From: a bacterium
GTDB lineage: Bacteria; UBP4; UBA4092; JAOAEQ01
NCBI GenBank assembly: GCA_026416715.1
Contig: JAOAEQ010000011.1
Span: 1 to 64,000 of the forward strand
DNA: 64,000 nucleotides
Direction: 5' to 3'
This document shows positions 34,514-43,763 of the stretch, piece by piece. A program made the translations under genes and the position numbers. Numbering within the stretch: the stretch's first letter is position 1; each line of letters starts with the position of its first letter. The notes under the pieces were generated by a model, which was not told the origin of the DNA, ran no database searches, and saw only the letters and a list, made by a program, of their open reading frames with translations.

Positions 34514-35398
34514 ATGATGGGAAACTATCATAGATTCATACAAACCATACCCCTAGAAAGATGGGTAGCTCTTTTTATCATTGTTATCGGACTTACGATA
34601 CCAAGTTATGCTAAAAAAGAACTCGAATCTGAACACATTATTGCGTTACGGGAAGAGATTCAAATTTTGAATTTGCTAACTAATTTATATTTAACCCCAA
34701 CCCAAATGCACCAATTGATTCCCAAAATCAAACAAGCGGAACAGGAGCGTAACCGATTGCAGAGCTATTTAAAATCAAATGAAGCACAAACGATTGCTGC
34801 CCTTAACCAATTGCGCGCAGAACTCATTGCTGGTAAGGATATTTCGCCGGATACCGAACGGAAAATCAATTCAATCCAGGGACAAGCAAAAAAAGAACTC
34901 TATACAATGAAACAGCGTATTGATGCGATTGCTGATGAGGTCAGGAATATCTTGAATCCGAATCAGCGAGTAGTATTAGTTGAATATGTCCCCTGTTTAA
35001 TCCCAGCAAAAGATATTCGGCATCCTGCATTGGTTGGACAAGCGGAAAATGATGAGCGATTAGAACAAATGTTACTCCGCATCCGAAAGATGCCGCAGCC
35101 AGTTTATGAAAAAAATCGGGAGAACATCGTTGACCGTTTTCTCGAGCATAAAAAACTCTATCTGAAACCAGAAGAACTCGAGCAAGAAAAACGGCAGCTT
35201 TTACAGGTGCTCGATGAAGCGTATCGGTTGAATGAAACAGATTTTACGGTTAAAAAAAGCGTTTTGCTAGCCAGAATGAAGCCGATTAGAAAACATCCGA
35301 CCAGTATCGAGTTTGAACGCGACCGAGTTAAATTATTTCTCCTTGACCCGAAACTTATCCCTATCCTCGAGAGCCGACTGGCAAGCATTGCTAAATAA
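34514..35398 (+). CDS. Secreted helical protein, Spy/CpxP-like pattern, function unknown
   Basis: The 294-residue protein has an N-terminal hydrophobic signal (about 17-34) and is otherwise helical and highly charged. The segment L-Y-L-T-P-T-Q-M-H-Q-L near residue 60 recalls the L-T-x-x-Q motif of Spy/CpxP periplasmic chaperones, and a related L-K-P-E-E-L occurs near residue 218. A strong AGGAGG (34501-34506) precedes the ATG by 7 bases. It follows another secreted coiled-coil gene and ends at a strong terminator. Chaperone function is speculative. Confidence 0.6.
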   Translation: MMGNYHRFIQTIPLERWVALFIIVIGLTIPSYAKKELESEHIIALREEIQILNLLTNLYLTPTQMHQLIPKIKQAEQERNRLQSYLKSNEAQTIAALNQLRAELIAGKDISPDTERKINSIQGQAKKELYTMKQRIDAIADEVRNILNPNQRVVLVEYVPCLIPAKDIRHPALVGQAENDERLEQMLLRIRKMPQPVYEKNRENIVDRFLEHKKLYLKPEELEQEKRQLLQVLDEAYRLNETDFTVKKSVLLARMKPIRKHPTSIEFERDRVKLFLLDPKLIPILESRLASIAK

Positions 35399-35406
35399 TC
35401 TGATTA

Positions 35407-35439
35407 CCGAGGGCGACTTCTATGTCGCCCTGGTTTTTT
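35407..35439 (+). terminator. Intrinsic terminator after the envelope gene cluster
   Basis: AGGGCGAC (35410-35417) pairs with GTCGCCCT (35424-35431) around a 6-base loop; two further C-G pairs form across a bulge. Six T (35434-35439) follow. It is placed 9 bases after the stop at 35398. Confidence 0.9.
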
Positions 35440-35516
35440 ATGTTTTTCATCTTACTATTTCCACCGCACTATCTCAATATTTCATTCAAATTATTCGTTG
35501 ATTGGTAATACTATGG

Positions 35517-35567
35517 GTCTGGGGTGACTACGAACGAGATATTATCTCGTTCGTAGTCACCCCAGAC
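35517..35567. repeat. Perfect 24-bp inverted repeat with 3-base loop
   Basis: Bases 35517-35540 are the exact reverse complement of 35544-35567, with ATT between. It lies between convergent genes, 14 bases from the end of the minus-strand glycosylase gene. No T tract follows on the plus strand, so it is longer and more perfect than a normal terminator. Confidence 0.9.
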
Positions 35568-35580
35568 TATCTCGTTGCGG

Positions 35581-36255
35581 TTATCTTGGATATAAGCATA
35601 GCGTATTGAGTGGACAAGATGAACAGCGGGGTCGTTTGGTGCATAGGTTTTTCCCAAGAGCAACAAGAAGCGCATGGTATTCATTGAATAGTTTAGGATT
35701 AGGCGGTAGATGAGACATAAAAAGCGTTTGCAATTCGCTATAGGTTACCTTAGGGTTGACGAGACCGAGTCGGGTGAAAATCCGTTTGGTATAGGCGTCA
35801 ATAACGAAAATGGGCTTATTCCCCGCATACAGGAGAATCGAATCAGCAGTTTCTTCTCCGATTCCATAGACCGATAATAATTGAGTTCGTAGTTCTAATA
35901 ACGGTACCGCAAACATTTTGTTCAGGTTTCCGTGATATCGCTGATGGAAAAAAGTAACGAATGCTTTGAGTTTTTTCGCTTTGGTATTGAAGTAGCCAGA
36001 AGAACGAATCAGTTGTGCGAGTTTTTTTTCATCGATAGTTACTAAACTCTGGCAATCAAGTAACCGTTCGTGTTTAAGATTAGCGATAGCTTTTTCAACG
36101 TTTTTCCAAGAGGTTGATTGGGTTAGAATCGCTCCGATAATAATTTCGAATCTAGTTTCTGCAGGCCACCAATGCTGGTCGCCAAAATGGTTATGCAATC
36201 GGTGAAAAATATTGAGTAGTAGGTTAGTCGTTCTAGATTTCTGTGGATACGTCAT
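35581..36255 (-). CDS. Endonuclease III-family DNA glycosylase (MagIII-like)
   Basis: The 224-residue protein has the HhH-GPD fold: I-L-T-Q-S-T-S-W near residue 40, the hairpin V-Y-G-I-G-E-E-T-A-D-S, the catalytic Asp in V-I-D-A-Y-T-K-R, and a C-terminal iron-sulphur loop C-x6-C-x2-C-x5-C. At the position of the endonuclease III Lys (G-x-G-x-K-T-A) it has Glu, as in monofunctional alkyladenine glycosylases of the MagIII group. It should therefore excise damaged bases without lyase activity. Base specificity is inferred. Confidence 0.85.
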   Translation of the reverse strand: MTYPQKSRTTNLLLNIFHRLHNHFGDQHWWPAETRFEIIIGAILTQSTSWKNVEKAIANLKHERLLDCQSLVTIDEKKLAQLIRSSGYFNTKAKKLKAFVTFFHQRYHGNLNKMFAVPLLELRTQLLSVYGIGEETADSILLYAGNKPIFVIDAYTKRIFTRLGLVNPKVTYSELQTLFMSHLPPNPKLFNEYHALLVALGKNLCTKRPRCSSCPLNTLCLYPR

Positions 36256-36483
36256 TGTAAAAGTATATTTCTTGCAACGACCGCTTGATGAAATGCCCAG
36301 CGTCGATTTTCTACTATCGTAAGAATGACGTCAAGCCTGACGGTACATCCTACCATAAAATTGAAAACCTGAAAAACTTCGATAACCAGATTCTATCCGT
36401 TCGTCCACTCGATGGTTCCATTTCATCACGGCATCTTGGCGGATACTCGAGTTGAAAATATGGAATATAGGAACAAAAATTAT

Positions 36484-36513
36484 TTGACAGCATTAACCAA
36501 AGAATACTACAAT
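36484..36513 (+). promoter_or_regulatory. Sigma-70-type promoter for the GAF-domain gene
   Basis: TTGACA (36484-36489) and TACAAT (36508-36513) are separated by 18 bases. The predicted transcript starts near 36520 and reaches the ATG at 36549 after about 30 bases. Confidence 0.75.
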
Positions 36514-36548
36514 TATCGTACCTATTTTCTTTAGATTCGTTTTACGTT

Positions 36549-37589
36549 ATGAGCGAAAAAAACCATACTACGCATAACCATGAATTGAATTTTACCCGGT
36601 TACATAAGCTCATTGAACAGATTCATACATATCCTGATACCGAAAAGTTAATTGAGCAGATTCCGTTGATTTTCTGTCAATATGCCGGGGTGAACCGTTG
36701 TGTGTATTATGCGGTTCAGGAGAGGAAATTGCGATTATTATCTGCTTATTGTACCCATAATACGCATTGGCGAAAAGAGATTGCGCAACATCAATTAGAA
36801 CAGGTTAATATCGATGGACACTCTCCGGAAGCGCAAGTGGTGCGAACTGGCAAATCCGTGGTGACAAACCATACCAGAAAAGAATTAACCTCATCTATGG
36901 AACAATGGATATTTCGTGATGTAACTGCATATATTTCTTTACCGATACTGTCTCGCAATAAGGTGGTTGGGTTAATTCTCTGTCTTTATACCGATCCTGA
37001 AAAGATGATTGAAACTCACGAACAGGAATACCTCAATCTCGCTGCGCTCACGGTAGGCTGCGCGTTAAACACTACCCAAGTTATTCAGCGAATGAATCAG
37101 AAGGAAAACGAACTTGCTGCATTACATAAATTCAGCCAACTACTCTCCAGTGGGAAAGGATTTTCGGAAATATTGCCAGTAATAGCGCGCGAGACGGCAA
37201 AATCGTTGCAAACGAAAATCTGCATCATCCGTTATCTTGAAGGGGATGAGATGGTTCTCGGCGCAGTAGTTGGAATGGAACCAGCCGAACTATCCGAACG
37301 ATTTCCAGCGCATGTTGGTCTTTCAGGATGGATGGTGAAAGAAAAGAAAATTCTTGTCGTTAAAGATTTAACTACTGACCCGCGAGTTGAAAACCGAGTA
37401 TTGATTTTTTCGCGAAAACAAGGATTACGGTCGTTCATAGGTGCACCATTATACTTTCGAAATAAATTGGTTGGTTTAATAGCAATTTATACCACCACCC
37501 CAAGATATTTTACGAATGAAGAAAAAGAATTATTAAGTCATTTTGCTACCGAAGCTGCGATAGCAATAGAATTAACTAAGGAGAAGTAA
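36549..37589 (+). CDS. Tandem GAF-domain protein
   Basis: The 346-residue protein contains two GAF domains (about 30-165 and 205-340) joined by a helix that probably forms a coiled-coil (about 175-200). The second has the usual L-S-G-W-M-V-K-E-K-K and S-F-I-G-A-P-L-Y-F-R-N-K-L-V-G-L motifs. No kinase, cyclase or DNA-binding output domain is present, so it may sense a small ligand or redox state and act through a partner protein. A sigma-70 promoter is close upstream. Confidence 0.8.
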   Translation: MSEKNHTTHNHELNFTRLHKLIEQIHTYPDTEKLIEQIPLIFCQYAGVNRCVYYAVQERKLRLLSAYCTHNTHWRKEIAQHQLEQVNIDGHSPEAQVVRTGKSVVTNHTRKELTSSMEQWIFRDVTAYISLPILSRNKVVGLILCLYTDPEKMIETHEQEYLNLAALTVGCALNTTQVIQRMNQKENELAALHKFSQLLSSGKGFSEILPVIARETAKSLQTKICIIRYLEGDEMVLGAVVGMEPAELSERFPAHVGLSGWMVKEKKILVVKDLTTDPRVENRVLIFSRKQGLRSFIGAPLYFRNKLVGLIAIYTTTPRYFTNEEKELLSHFATEAAIAIELTKEK

Positions 37590-37598
37590 TGAATAGGG

Positions 37599-37683
37599 AA
37601 ACTTAGGACGAAACCGCATCAGTTAAGTAGATAATGCGTCGATAATAAGGTTAGATTAATTAGGTGTTTGCGTTCTTAAGTTT
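37599..37683. repeat. Intergenic inverted repeat after the GAF-domain gene
   Basis: AAACTTAGGACG (37599-37610) faces CGTTCTTAAGTTT (37671-37683), nearly inverse, with an inner CGCAT/ATGCG pair (37615-37619 with 37634-37638). The CTTAGGACGAAA core recurs in the repeat at 53.8 kb. Confidence 0.5.
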
Positions 37684-37701
37684 TTTGGTTTTTTAGTAAT
37701 T

Positions 37702-38997
37702 ATGGCAACTATATTACCATTTCGAGGATATCAATATAACCGAAACAAGGTTGGGAATATCCAGGAGTTAGTAACTCCGTTGTATGATTTAATCTCAACT
37801 GCAGAACAAGAACAGCTTTATCAGGTTAGTGAATATAATATGATACGGTTAAATCTTGGTAAACAATTTCAGAGTGATACAGCTGAAAATAATCGATACA
37901 CCCGTTCTGCAGCGACATTACAAGCATGGATTAACGAACAGATACTCATTCCCAGTCCGGAGCCATCTTTGTATATTTATACCATCCAACTTGCCGGGAA
38001 TCCGGTACCGTTAATCGGGTTTATGGGATTAGTTGAATTAGCTGAATTTGACCAGAAGGAAGTCCTTCCGCATGAGAACACGCTCCGGGCACCAGTCGAA
38101 GATAGGGTAAATTTAACTCGAGCTTGTCATAGTTATTTCGACCCGATTTTTGGCTTGTTTCAAGGGAATCATGGGCATGTTCGCTCGATCCTTGAACGAT
38201 GGATGAACGACCATACACCAGAAATATCTATCTGGGACGCCAATGCGGCAATGCATAAACTATGGACGTTAGATGACCAACACGTAATCCAGCAGATCGT
38301 TGAATCATTAAAACCAAATCCGATTTTGATTGCCGATGGACATCATCGATATACCGCAGCGTTACAATATCGCCGAGAACGAAAACAAGCTAATCCGAAC
38401 CATACTGGCAAAGAGCCGTATAACTATACCTTAATGCTACTAGCGGATTTAGAAGACCCGGGGATACTGATTCTTCCGACACATCGGTTGATCAAAAATC
38501 TCGCAGAAGAGAAATTAGCGCGAATTCCGGCGATATTTTCTGAAGATTTTAGTATTAACGAAATCCCATGTCTAACGGGTAACCGCAGAGAAATGCTTGA
38601 GCATGTAATCTCCAAAATGAAGGAAGCCCGAAATCAGAATCAGGTAGTATTTGGACTCTATACGGGAGGAGATAAATGCTACTGGTTAACTTATAAAGGA
38701 CAAACTCCTGAAGGCGAAATCGACGTGCATATCTTTAATGCAAAAATATTAAATCAAGCGTTAGGAATATCGCAAAACGATGTTTTTTCTGGTGATTATC
38801 TTCGGTATACGAAAGATATTGCTTATGCATTACAATCCGTAGATTCAGGGAAAGTCCAACTCGCATTTTTCCTCAACCCTGTAACTATCGAACAGGTCAA
38901 ACAGATTGTACTACGCGGAGATAAAATGCCACAAAAATCTACTTATTTTATCCCTAAACCTATGACTGGTTTGGTGATATATTGTTTTGGTGAATAG
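37702..38997 (+). CDS. DUF1015 family protein
   Basis: The 431-residue protein matches the DUF1015 family across its length: I-L-P-F-R-G near the N terminus, V-T-P-L-Y-D, the N-M-I-R-L-N-L-G segment, L-P-H-E-N-T and the most conserved stretch A-D-G-H-H-R-Y-T-A-A-L. The family is widespread and may be linked to serine or phosphonate metabolism, but its reaction is not settled. It ends with a strong shared terminator facing ppdK. Confidence 0.9.
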   Translation: MATILPFRGYQYNRNKVGNIQELVTPLYDLISTAEQEQLYQVSEYNMIRLNLGKQFQSDTAENNRYTRSAATLQAWINEQILIPSPEPSLYIYTIQLAGNPVPLIGFMGLVELAEFDQKEVLPHENTLRAPVEDRVNLTRACHSYFDPIFGLFQGNHGHVRSILERWMNDHTPEISIWDANAAMHKLWTLDDQHVIQQIVESLKPNPILIADGHHRYTAALQYRRERKQANPNHTGKEPYNYTLMLLADLEDPGILILPTHRLIKNLAEEKLARIPAIFSEDFSINEIPCLTGNRREMLEHVISKMKEARNQNQVVFGLYTGGDKCYWLTYKGQTPEGEIDVHIFNAKILNQALGISQNDVFSGDYLRYTKDIAYALQSVDSGKVQLAFFLNPVTIEQVKQIVLRGDKMPQKSTYFIPKPMTGLVIYCFGE

Positions 38998-39120
38998 CTA
39001 TGGTAATATCGGGATGCTGATAGAGTAGGATAACGTTTGATATTCTCGAGATTATAGGTATTATTGCATCTCCAAGAAAAAGTGAAAAGAATTACAAAAA
39101 AATATTGATGACAAATAAGA

Positions 39121-39160
39121 ACCCCCGTAGCTCGAATATATTGACCTACGGGGGTATTTT
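39121..39160. terminator. Bidirectional terminator between DUF1015 gene and ppdK
   Basis: A perfect 10-bp stem, ACCCCCGTAG (39121-39130) with CTACGGGGGT (39146-39155), encloses a 15-base loop. A T-rich tail follows on the plus strand and an A-rich stretch precedes it, so it can serve both convergent genes. Confidence 0.85.
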
Positions 39161-39244
39161 ATTTTCTTCTCCAGTTCAATCTCTTCTCTAGCGTTACTAT
39201 GGTGAAAGCTATAGAAACCCGCAAATCAGATTGGGCAGAACACT

Positions 39245-41983
39245 CTATTTCTTTTTTTTCTTATCCGCAACCGCAGCACGCGCGGCAGCAAGTTTCGCGA
39301 TCGGAACTCTAAATGGTGAACAGCTAACATAATCCATCCCAACTTTATAACAGAATTCAACGGATGCAGGGTCACCGCCATGTTCACCACAGATACCGAC
39401 TTCTAAATTCGGACGAGTAGCACGACCGCGCTCAATTCCGATCTTTATGAGTTCTCCAATACCTTCTTGGTCAATCGTCTGGAACGGGTCATCAGGGAGA
39501 ATTTTCTTTTCGATATAGTGATGCATAAACGCGCCGGTATCATCGCGCGAAAACCCGAATCCCATCTGGGTTAAATCGTTGGTTCCGAACGAGAAGAACT
39601 CTGAACATTGGGCGAGTTTATTTGCCGTTAATGCGGCGCGAGGAATTTCAATCATCGTTCCAACCATATGTTTGATTTTCTTGAGACCAAATTTTTTCAA
39701 TACGTCAGCATAAATTTGTTTAACCAGAGCAAATTGATGTTCGAGTTCTGTTACCGTACAAACTACCGGAATCATAATTTCCGGAAACGCATCTTTTCCT
39801 TCTTTGATCAATTCCGCCGCAGCTTCAAAAATCGCCCGAATCTGCATTTCCGCTATTTCCGGATAAGTTATTCCGAGTCGAACTCCACGATGCCCCATCA
39901 TCGGATTGGTTTCATGTAATTTCGCCGCACGGGTTTCAAATTCATCGAGGTCAATTCCAAGACTGTCCGCAAGTTTTTTCCGCTCATCTTCGCGTTTCGG
40001 AACAAATTCATGTAACGGCGGGTCGAGCAATCGAATGGTAACCGGTAGTTTTCCCATCACTTCTAGAGTCGCTTTGATATCTTTCTTAACAAAGGGATAA
40101 AGTTCCGCTAATGCCGCTTTCCGTTCTTCAACAGTTTTTGAAATTATCATTTTCCGTAATAAAAATAATGGTTCTTCTGACCCTTTGCCATAAAACATAT
40201 GTTCAGTTCGGAATAAGCCGATACCTTCCGCACCGAACGATAACGCTTTTTTCGCGTCATCCGGTGTGTCTGCATTAGTGCGTACTCCAAGCGTCCGAAC
40301 TGCATCGCAGAGTTTCATAAATTTCTGGAAATAAACATTTTCTTCTGCAGATTTAATCATCGGCAGTTGACCAAGATACACATATCCTTTAGTCCCGTTT
40401 AAGGTAATCCACTCACCTTCTTTAACCGTGACCTCACCGGCGGTAAACAGTTTAGCTTCTAAATCAATATGGATATCACCCGCGCCTACAATACAACATT
40501 TACCCCAACCTCGGGCGACTAACGCTGCATGACTAGTCATTCCACCTCGAGCAGTGAGAATCGCTTGTGCTGCACGCATCCCTTCAACATCTTCAGGATT
40601 GGTTTCTTCCCGGACAAGGATAACCTTTTCCCCGCGTTTCGTCCACTCAACCGCATCGTTCGCAGTGAAAACGACTTTCCCGCTTGCCCCGCCAGGACCC
40701 GCTGGTAATCCTTTTGCAATCGGTTTAACCGTTAACTCTGCTTTCGGATCAATAATCGGATGTAAGAGTTCATCTAATTGCGACGGGGTGACCCGCATGA
40801 CCGCTTGTTCTTTCGTAATCAATCTTTCATTATACATATCCACCGCCATTTTTACCGCTGCGGGACCATTGCGTTTTCCAACCCGACACTGTAACATCCA
40901 GAGTCGTCCTTCCTGAATGGTGAATTCGATATCCAGCATATCTTGATAATGTTTTTCCAGTCGTCTGCGAATTTGATCAAGTTCTTTATATAATTTCGGC
41001 ATCGCAACTTCTAATGAAGGTAAATGCCGCGATTGTTCGGTTTTACCAGCTTCATTAATCGGATTAGGTGTGCGGATACCTGCGACAACATCTTCTCCCT
41101 GTGCATTTGGTAACCATTCGCCATAAAATACGTTATCGCCAGTCGCTGGGTTTCGGGTAAATGCTACGCCAGTCGCTGAGGTATCTCCCATATTGCCGAA
41201 TACCATCGCTTGAACGTTAACTGCGGTACCCCATTCTTCAGGAATTTTCTCGATTTTTCGATATGCTACCGCTCGTTTCCCCATCCAACTCGCGAATACT
41301 GCACCGATTCCACCCCAGAGTTGTTCCATCGGATCCTCCGGAAAAGGTTTCCCAAGCACTTCTTTCACTTTCTTTTTATAGATATCAACCAATTCTTTTA
41401 AATCATCTGCGGTCAATTCGGTATCATTTTTAACCCCGCGTTTCTCTTTCATTTTATGGAGTTCCGCTTCTAATTGTTGCCGAACTCCTTTCCCTTCCGC
41501 AGGTTCAATCCCAGCTGCTTTTTCCATAACAACATCGGAATACATCTGAATCAACCGCCGTTGCGCATCATAAACGAACCGTGGATTATTGGTTTTTTTG
41601 ATTAATCCTTCCCGAGTTATATCATTTAATCCGATGTTAAGTACAGTTTCCATCATTCCTGGCATTGAACTTCGTGCTCCCGACCGAACGGAAACTAACA
41701 ACGGATTTTCCGGGTCACCAAATTTCGCTCCCATAATCTGTTCAACCCGTTTCATTGCGGATTCAACATCTTTTTTTAATTCCGGTGGATATTTCCGACC
41801 GTGCTTGTAATAATAGGTGCATACTTCAGTAGTGATTGTAAAACCGGCTGGAACAGGAATTTTTAGATTGACCATTTCTGCTAAGTTTGCTCCTTTACCA
41901 CCGAGCAGTTCTTTCATAGCGCCGGTTCCTTCCGCTTTACCCGCACCGAAAAAATAAACATATTTCTTTTTCTTCTTAGCCAT
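39245..41983 (-). CDS. ppdK: Pyruvate, phosphate dikinase
   Basis: PPDK interconverts pyruvate, ATP and phosphate with phosphoenolpyruvate, AMP and pyrophosphate. The 912-residue protein has the ATP-grasp N-terminal domain (G-G-K-G-A-N-L-A-E-M at about 28), the swivelling phosphohistidine domain with G-G-M-T-S-H-A-A-L (about residue 480) and the C-terminal PEP-binding barrel with G-L-F-R-T-E-H-M-F and G-T-N-D-L-T-Q. Lys-rich tracts cap both ends. AAAGGAG precedes the ATG. The upstream leader contains a terminator-like hairpin, so expression may be attenuated. Confidence 0.97.
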   Translation of the reverse strand: MAKKKKKYVYFFGAGKAEGTGAMKELLGGKGANLAEMVNLKIPVPAGFTITTEVCTYYYKHGRKYPPELKKDVESAMKRVEQIMGAKFGDPENPLLVSVRSGARSSMPGMMETVLNIGLNDITREGLIKKTNNPRFVYDAQRRLIQMYSDVVMEKAAGIEPAEGKGVRQQLEAELHKMKEKRGVKNDTELTADDLKELVDIYKKKVKEVLGKPFPEDPMEQLWGGIGAVFASWMGKRAVAYRKIEKIPEEWGTAVNVQAMVFGNMGDTSATGVAFTRNPATGDNVFYGEWLPNAQGEDVVAGIRTPNPINEAGKTEQSRHLPSLEVAMPKLYKELDQIRRRLEKHYQDMLDIEFTIQEGRLWMLQCRVGKRNGPAAVKMAVDMYNERLITKEQAVMRVTPSQLDELLHPIIDPKAELTVKPIAKGLPAGPGGASGKVVFTANDAVEWTKRGEKVILVREETNPEDVEGMRAAQAILTARGGMTSHAALVARGWGKCCIVGAGDIHIDLEAKLFTAGEVTVKEGEWITLNGTKGYVYLGQLPMIKSAEENVYFQKFMKLCDAVRTLGVRTNADTPDDAKKALSFGAEGIGLFRTEHMFYGKGSEEPLFLLRKMIISKTVEERKAALAELYPFVKKDIKATLEVMGKLPVTIRLLDPPLHEFVPKREDERKKLADSLGIDLDEFETRAAKLHETNPMMGHRGVRLGITYPEIAEMQIRAIFEAAAELIKEGKDAFPEIMIPVVCTVTELEHQFALVKQIYADVLKKFGLKKIKHMVGTMIEIPRAALTANKLAQCSEFFSFGTNDLTQMGFGFSRDDTGAFMHHYIEKKILPDDPFQTIDQEGIGELIKIGIERGRATRPNLEVGICGEHGGDPASVEFCYKVGMDYVSCSPFRVPIAKLAAARAAVADKKKKK

Positions 41984-42039
41984 AGAATGTTATGCTCCTT
42001 TCGAAAAGATTTTAATGGCAATAGTTAGCTGGTTACATT

Positions 42040-42080
42040 AAAAAAGCCGAACCACAATGTTGTTCATTTTTGGTTCAGCT
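42040..42080 (-). terminator. Terminator-like hairpin in the ppdK leader
   Basis: On the minus strand the arms 42080-42071 and 42054-42045 form a 10-bp stem with one U-G wobble that exists only in the minus-strand RNA, followed by six U. It lies about 60 bases before the ppdK ATG and downstream of a good promoter. The upstream gene is divergent, so the hairpin can only act on the ppdK leader or on a short independent RNA. Confidence 0.75.
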
Positions 42081-42103
42081 CGCATATTAGTATAATTATA
42101 AAT

Positions 42104-42133
42104 AAGATACCTGACAATGGGTTTGCTTGTCAA
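42104..42133 (-). promoter_or_regulatory. Sigma-70-type promoter upstream of ppdK
   Basis: On the minus strand TTGACA (42133-42128) is followed after 18 bases by TATCTT (42109-42104). Transcription would start near 42097 and run into the leader hairpin about 20 bases later. The rest of the ppdK/barrel-protein divergent gap shows no other feature I can support. Confidence 0.6.
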
Positions 42134-42300
42134 GGAAATTTGCGGTATATTGACTAACGTTAAATGAAAATGGTGTATCAACAAAATTTTCTGCTAACGG
42201 TTGTTTCAATATACTCAGCATTAAGTGGTATAATATCACTAGGTAATAAATCCGATTTTATAGGTGTATGTTTGTTATAAGAAAGGGGGGATAATCAACT

Positions 42301-43068
42301 ATGTTGAGAAAAGTCGGGTTACCTATCATCTTATCGATAGTATTTGCGAGTTTTGTTTTTGCCCAGCGTATTGAGTTCGAAGGCAGATATTGGATGCCAG
42401 AACTAAGCGGAAAAGCGCAGGTTACTGAATCTGGGCTCGTTGGAACAGAAATAGATTTGGTTTCAGACCTTGGTTTTGAAGACCAGGATTTTCCGGAAGC
42501 TAGAATAACGTGGTCACCGGGTCCACGACAGAAAATTCGGATTGCCTTAACCCAATTTGATTATGATGGCGATAAGGTTATCACGAGAAACATCAATTTT
42601 AATGGCGAAACGTATCCTGCTGGAACTCGAGTACTATCTGATGTAGAACTACAATATGCGCGATTCGGCTGGATATGGAATTTCATGCCGCCAGAAGAAG
42701 TTTTTAAGCTCGGATTGATGTTTGAAGTGAAAGGATTTTGGATCGATGCTGCGCTCGATGCGCCGTATACTGTTCCAGCAATCTCAGAAAGGGAAGAGGT
42801 GGTGGTTGGTCTACCGACAATTGGTATGACCGCAGAATTAGCGCCGATTCCAATGTTCAGATTGTTCGGGGAGGTTTCCGGGATTCCGAAAAATGATTAC
42901 GGCTATTGTTTAGATGCAGAAGGCGGAATTAAAGTTTCACCTCTCCCAAATGTTAGTATTCTTGGTGGGTATCGCGTGCTTGATGTTAAAGGTGAGGACG
43001 ATGAGAATGATGATTTTGCACGAGTGAAATTAGACGGTGTATTTTTCGCCGGCTCAGTGAGATTTTAA
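42301..43068 (+). CDS. Probable outer-membrane beta-barrel protein
   Basis: The 255-residue precursor has a signal peptide (about 1-21, ending V-F-A-Q) and then alternating short amphipathic strands with G-R-Y-W, R-I-A-L-T-Q-F-D-Y and a terminal G-S-V-R-F. The final Phe and the strand pattern suit a small outer-membrane barrel recognised by the Bam complex. An AAGAAAGGGGGG tract precedes the ATG. It is alone, divergent from ppdK and closed by a terminator. Function unknown. Confidence 0.7.
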   Translation: MLRKVGLPIILSIVFASFVFAQRIEFEGRYWMPELSGKAQVTESGLVGTEIDLVSDLGFEDQDFPEARITWSPGPRQKIRIALTQFDYDGDKVITRNINFNGETYPAGTRVLSDVELQYARFGWIWNFMPPEEVFKLGLMFEVKGFWIDAALDAPYTVPAISEREEVVVGLPTIGMTAELAPIPMFRLFGEVSGIPKNDYGYCLDAEGGIKVSPLPNVSILGGYRVLDVKGEDDENDDFARVKLDGVFFAGSVRF

Positions 43069-43107
43069 CCCGCATGCGAAACCAATGAGACTCGTTCGAT
43101 GTTTTAA

Positions 43108-43156
43108 GCCACAGAAACAAGTAGAGATAAAATTTGGGTTTCTGTGGCATTCTTTT
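43108..43156. terminator. Terminator between barrel-protein gene and purN
   Basis: An 11-bp perfect stem (43108-43118 with 43138-43148) is followed on the plus strand by ATTCTTTT. It lies between two convergent genes and overlaps the last bases of purN. Confidence 0.8.
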
Positions 43157-43763
43157 AGGGTGAAACTATCCGCACCTTTCTTCCATCGACTCGGATACGG
43201 TTCTCGCTATACCATTGGATGACTTGCGGGTATAACCGATGTTCAATAGCGTGGATTTTTAATTCCAGCGTTTCGAGAGTATCGTTATCGTCGATTCGCA
43301 CCACTTCTTGAGCAATAATTGGTCCGGTATCGACGCCTTCATCAACAAAATGTACCGTAACCCCGGTATATTTAACTCCGTAATCAAAAGCATCTTTGAT
43401 TCCGTGAGTTCCTGGAAATGAGGGAAGAAGTGCCGGATGAATATTGATAATTCGTAACGGATATCGACCAATGATGTATGGAGATAGAATCCGCATATAC
43501 CCTGCTAAAACAATCAATTCAACACCGAGCGGGTCAAGATGTTCAATGATTTTCTTTTCATGTTCTTCCCGAGACGGAAACTCTTTTGCAGAAAGATACA
43601 GCGTTGGAATCGAATGTTTTTTTGCCCGTTCTAAAGCAAATGCTTCTTTTTTATCGCTAAACACAATCGCAATTCGGGCATCGAGTTGTTTCGATTCAAT
43701 TGCGTCAATAATCGCTTGAAGATTACTGCCATATCCGGAAGCGAATACCGCTATCGTAACCAT
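43155..43763 (-). CDS. purN: Phosphoribosylglycinamide formyltransferase
   Basis: PurN transfers the formyl group of 10-formyltetrahydrofolate to GAR in purine synthesis. The product shows F-A-S-G-Y-G-S-N-L-Q, the catalytic N-I-H-P-A-L-L-P-S-F-P-G, and V-H-F-V-D-E-G-V-D-T-G-P-I-I-A-Q. The ATG at 43763 with AGGAGG just upstream is preferred to an in-frame start eight codons earlier. With 202 residues it is normal length. No other purine gene is nearby. Confidence 0.95.
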   Translation of the reverse strand: MVTIAVFASGYGSNLQAIIDAIESKQLDARIAIVFSDKKEAFALERAKKHSIPTLYLSAKEFPSREEHEKKIIEHLDPLGVELIVLAGYMRILSPYIIGRYPLRIINIHPALLPSFPGTHGIKDAFDYGVKYTGVTVHFVDEGVDTGPIIAQEVVRIDDNDTLETLELKIHAIEHRLYPQVIQWYSENRIRVDGRKVRIVSP

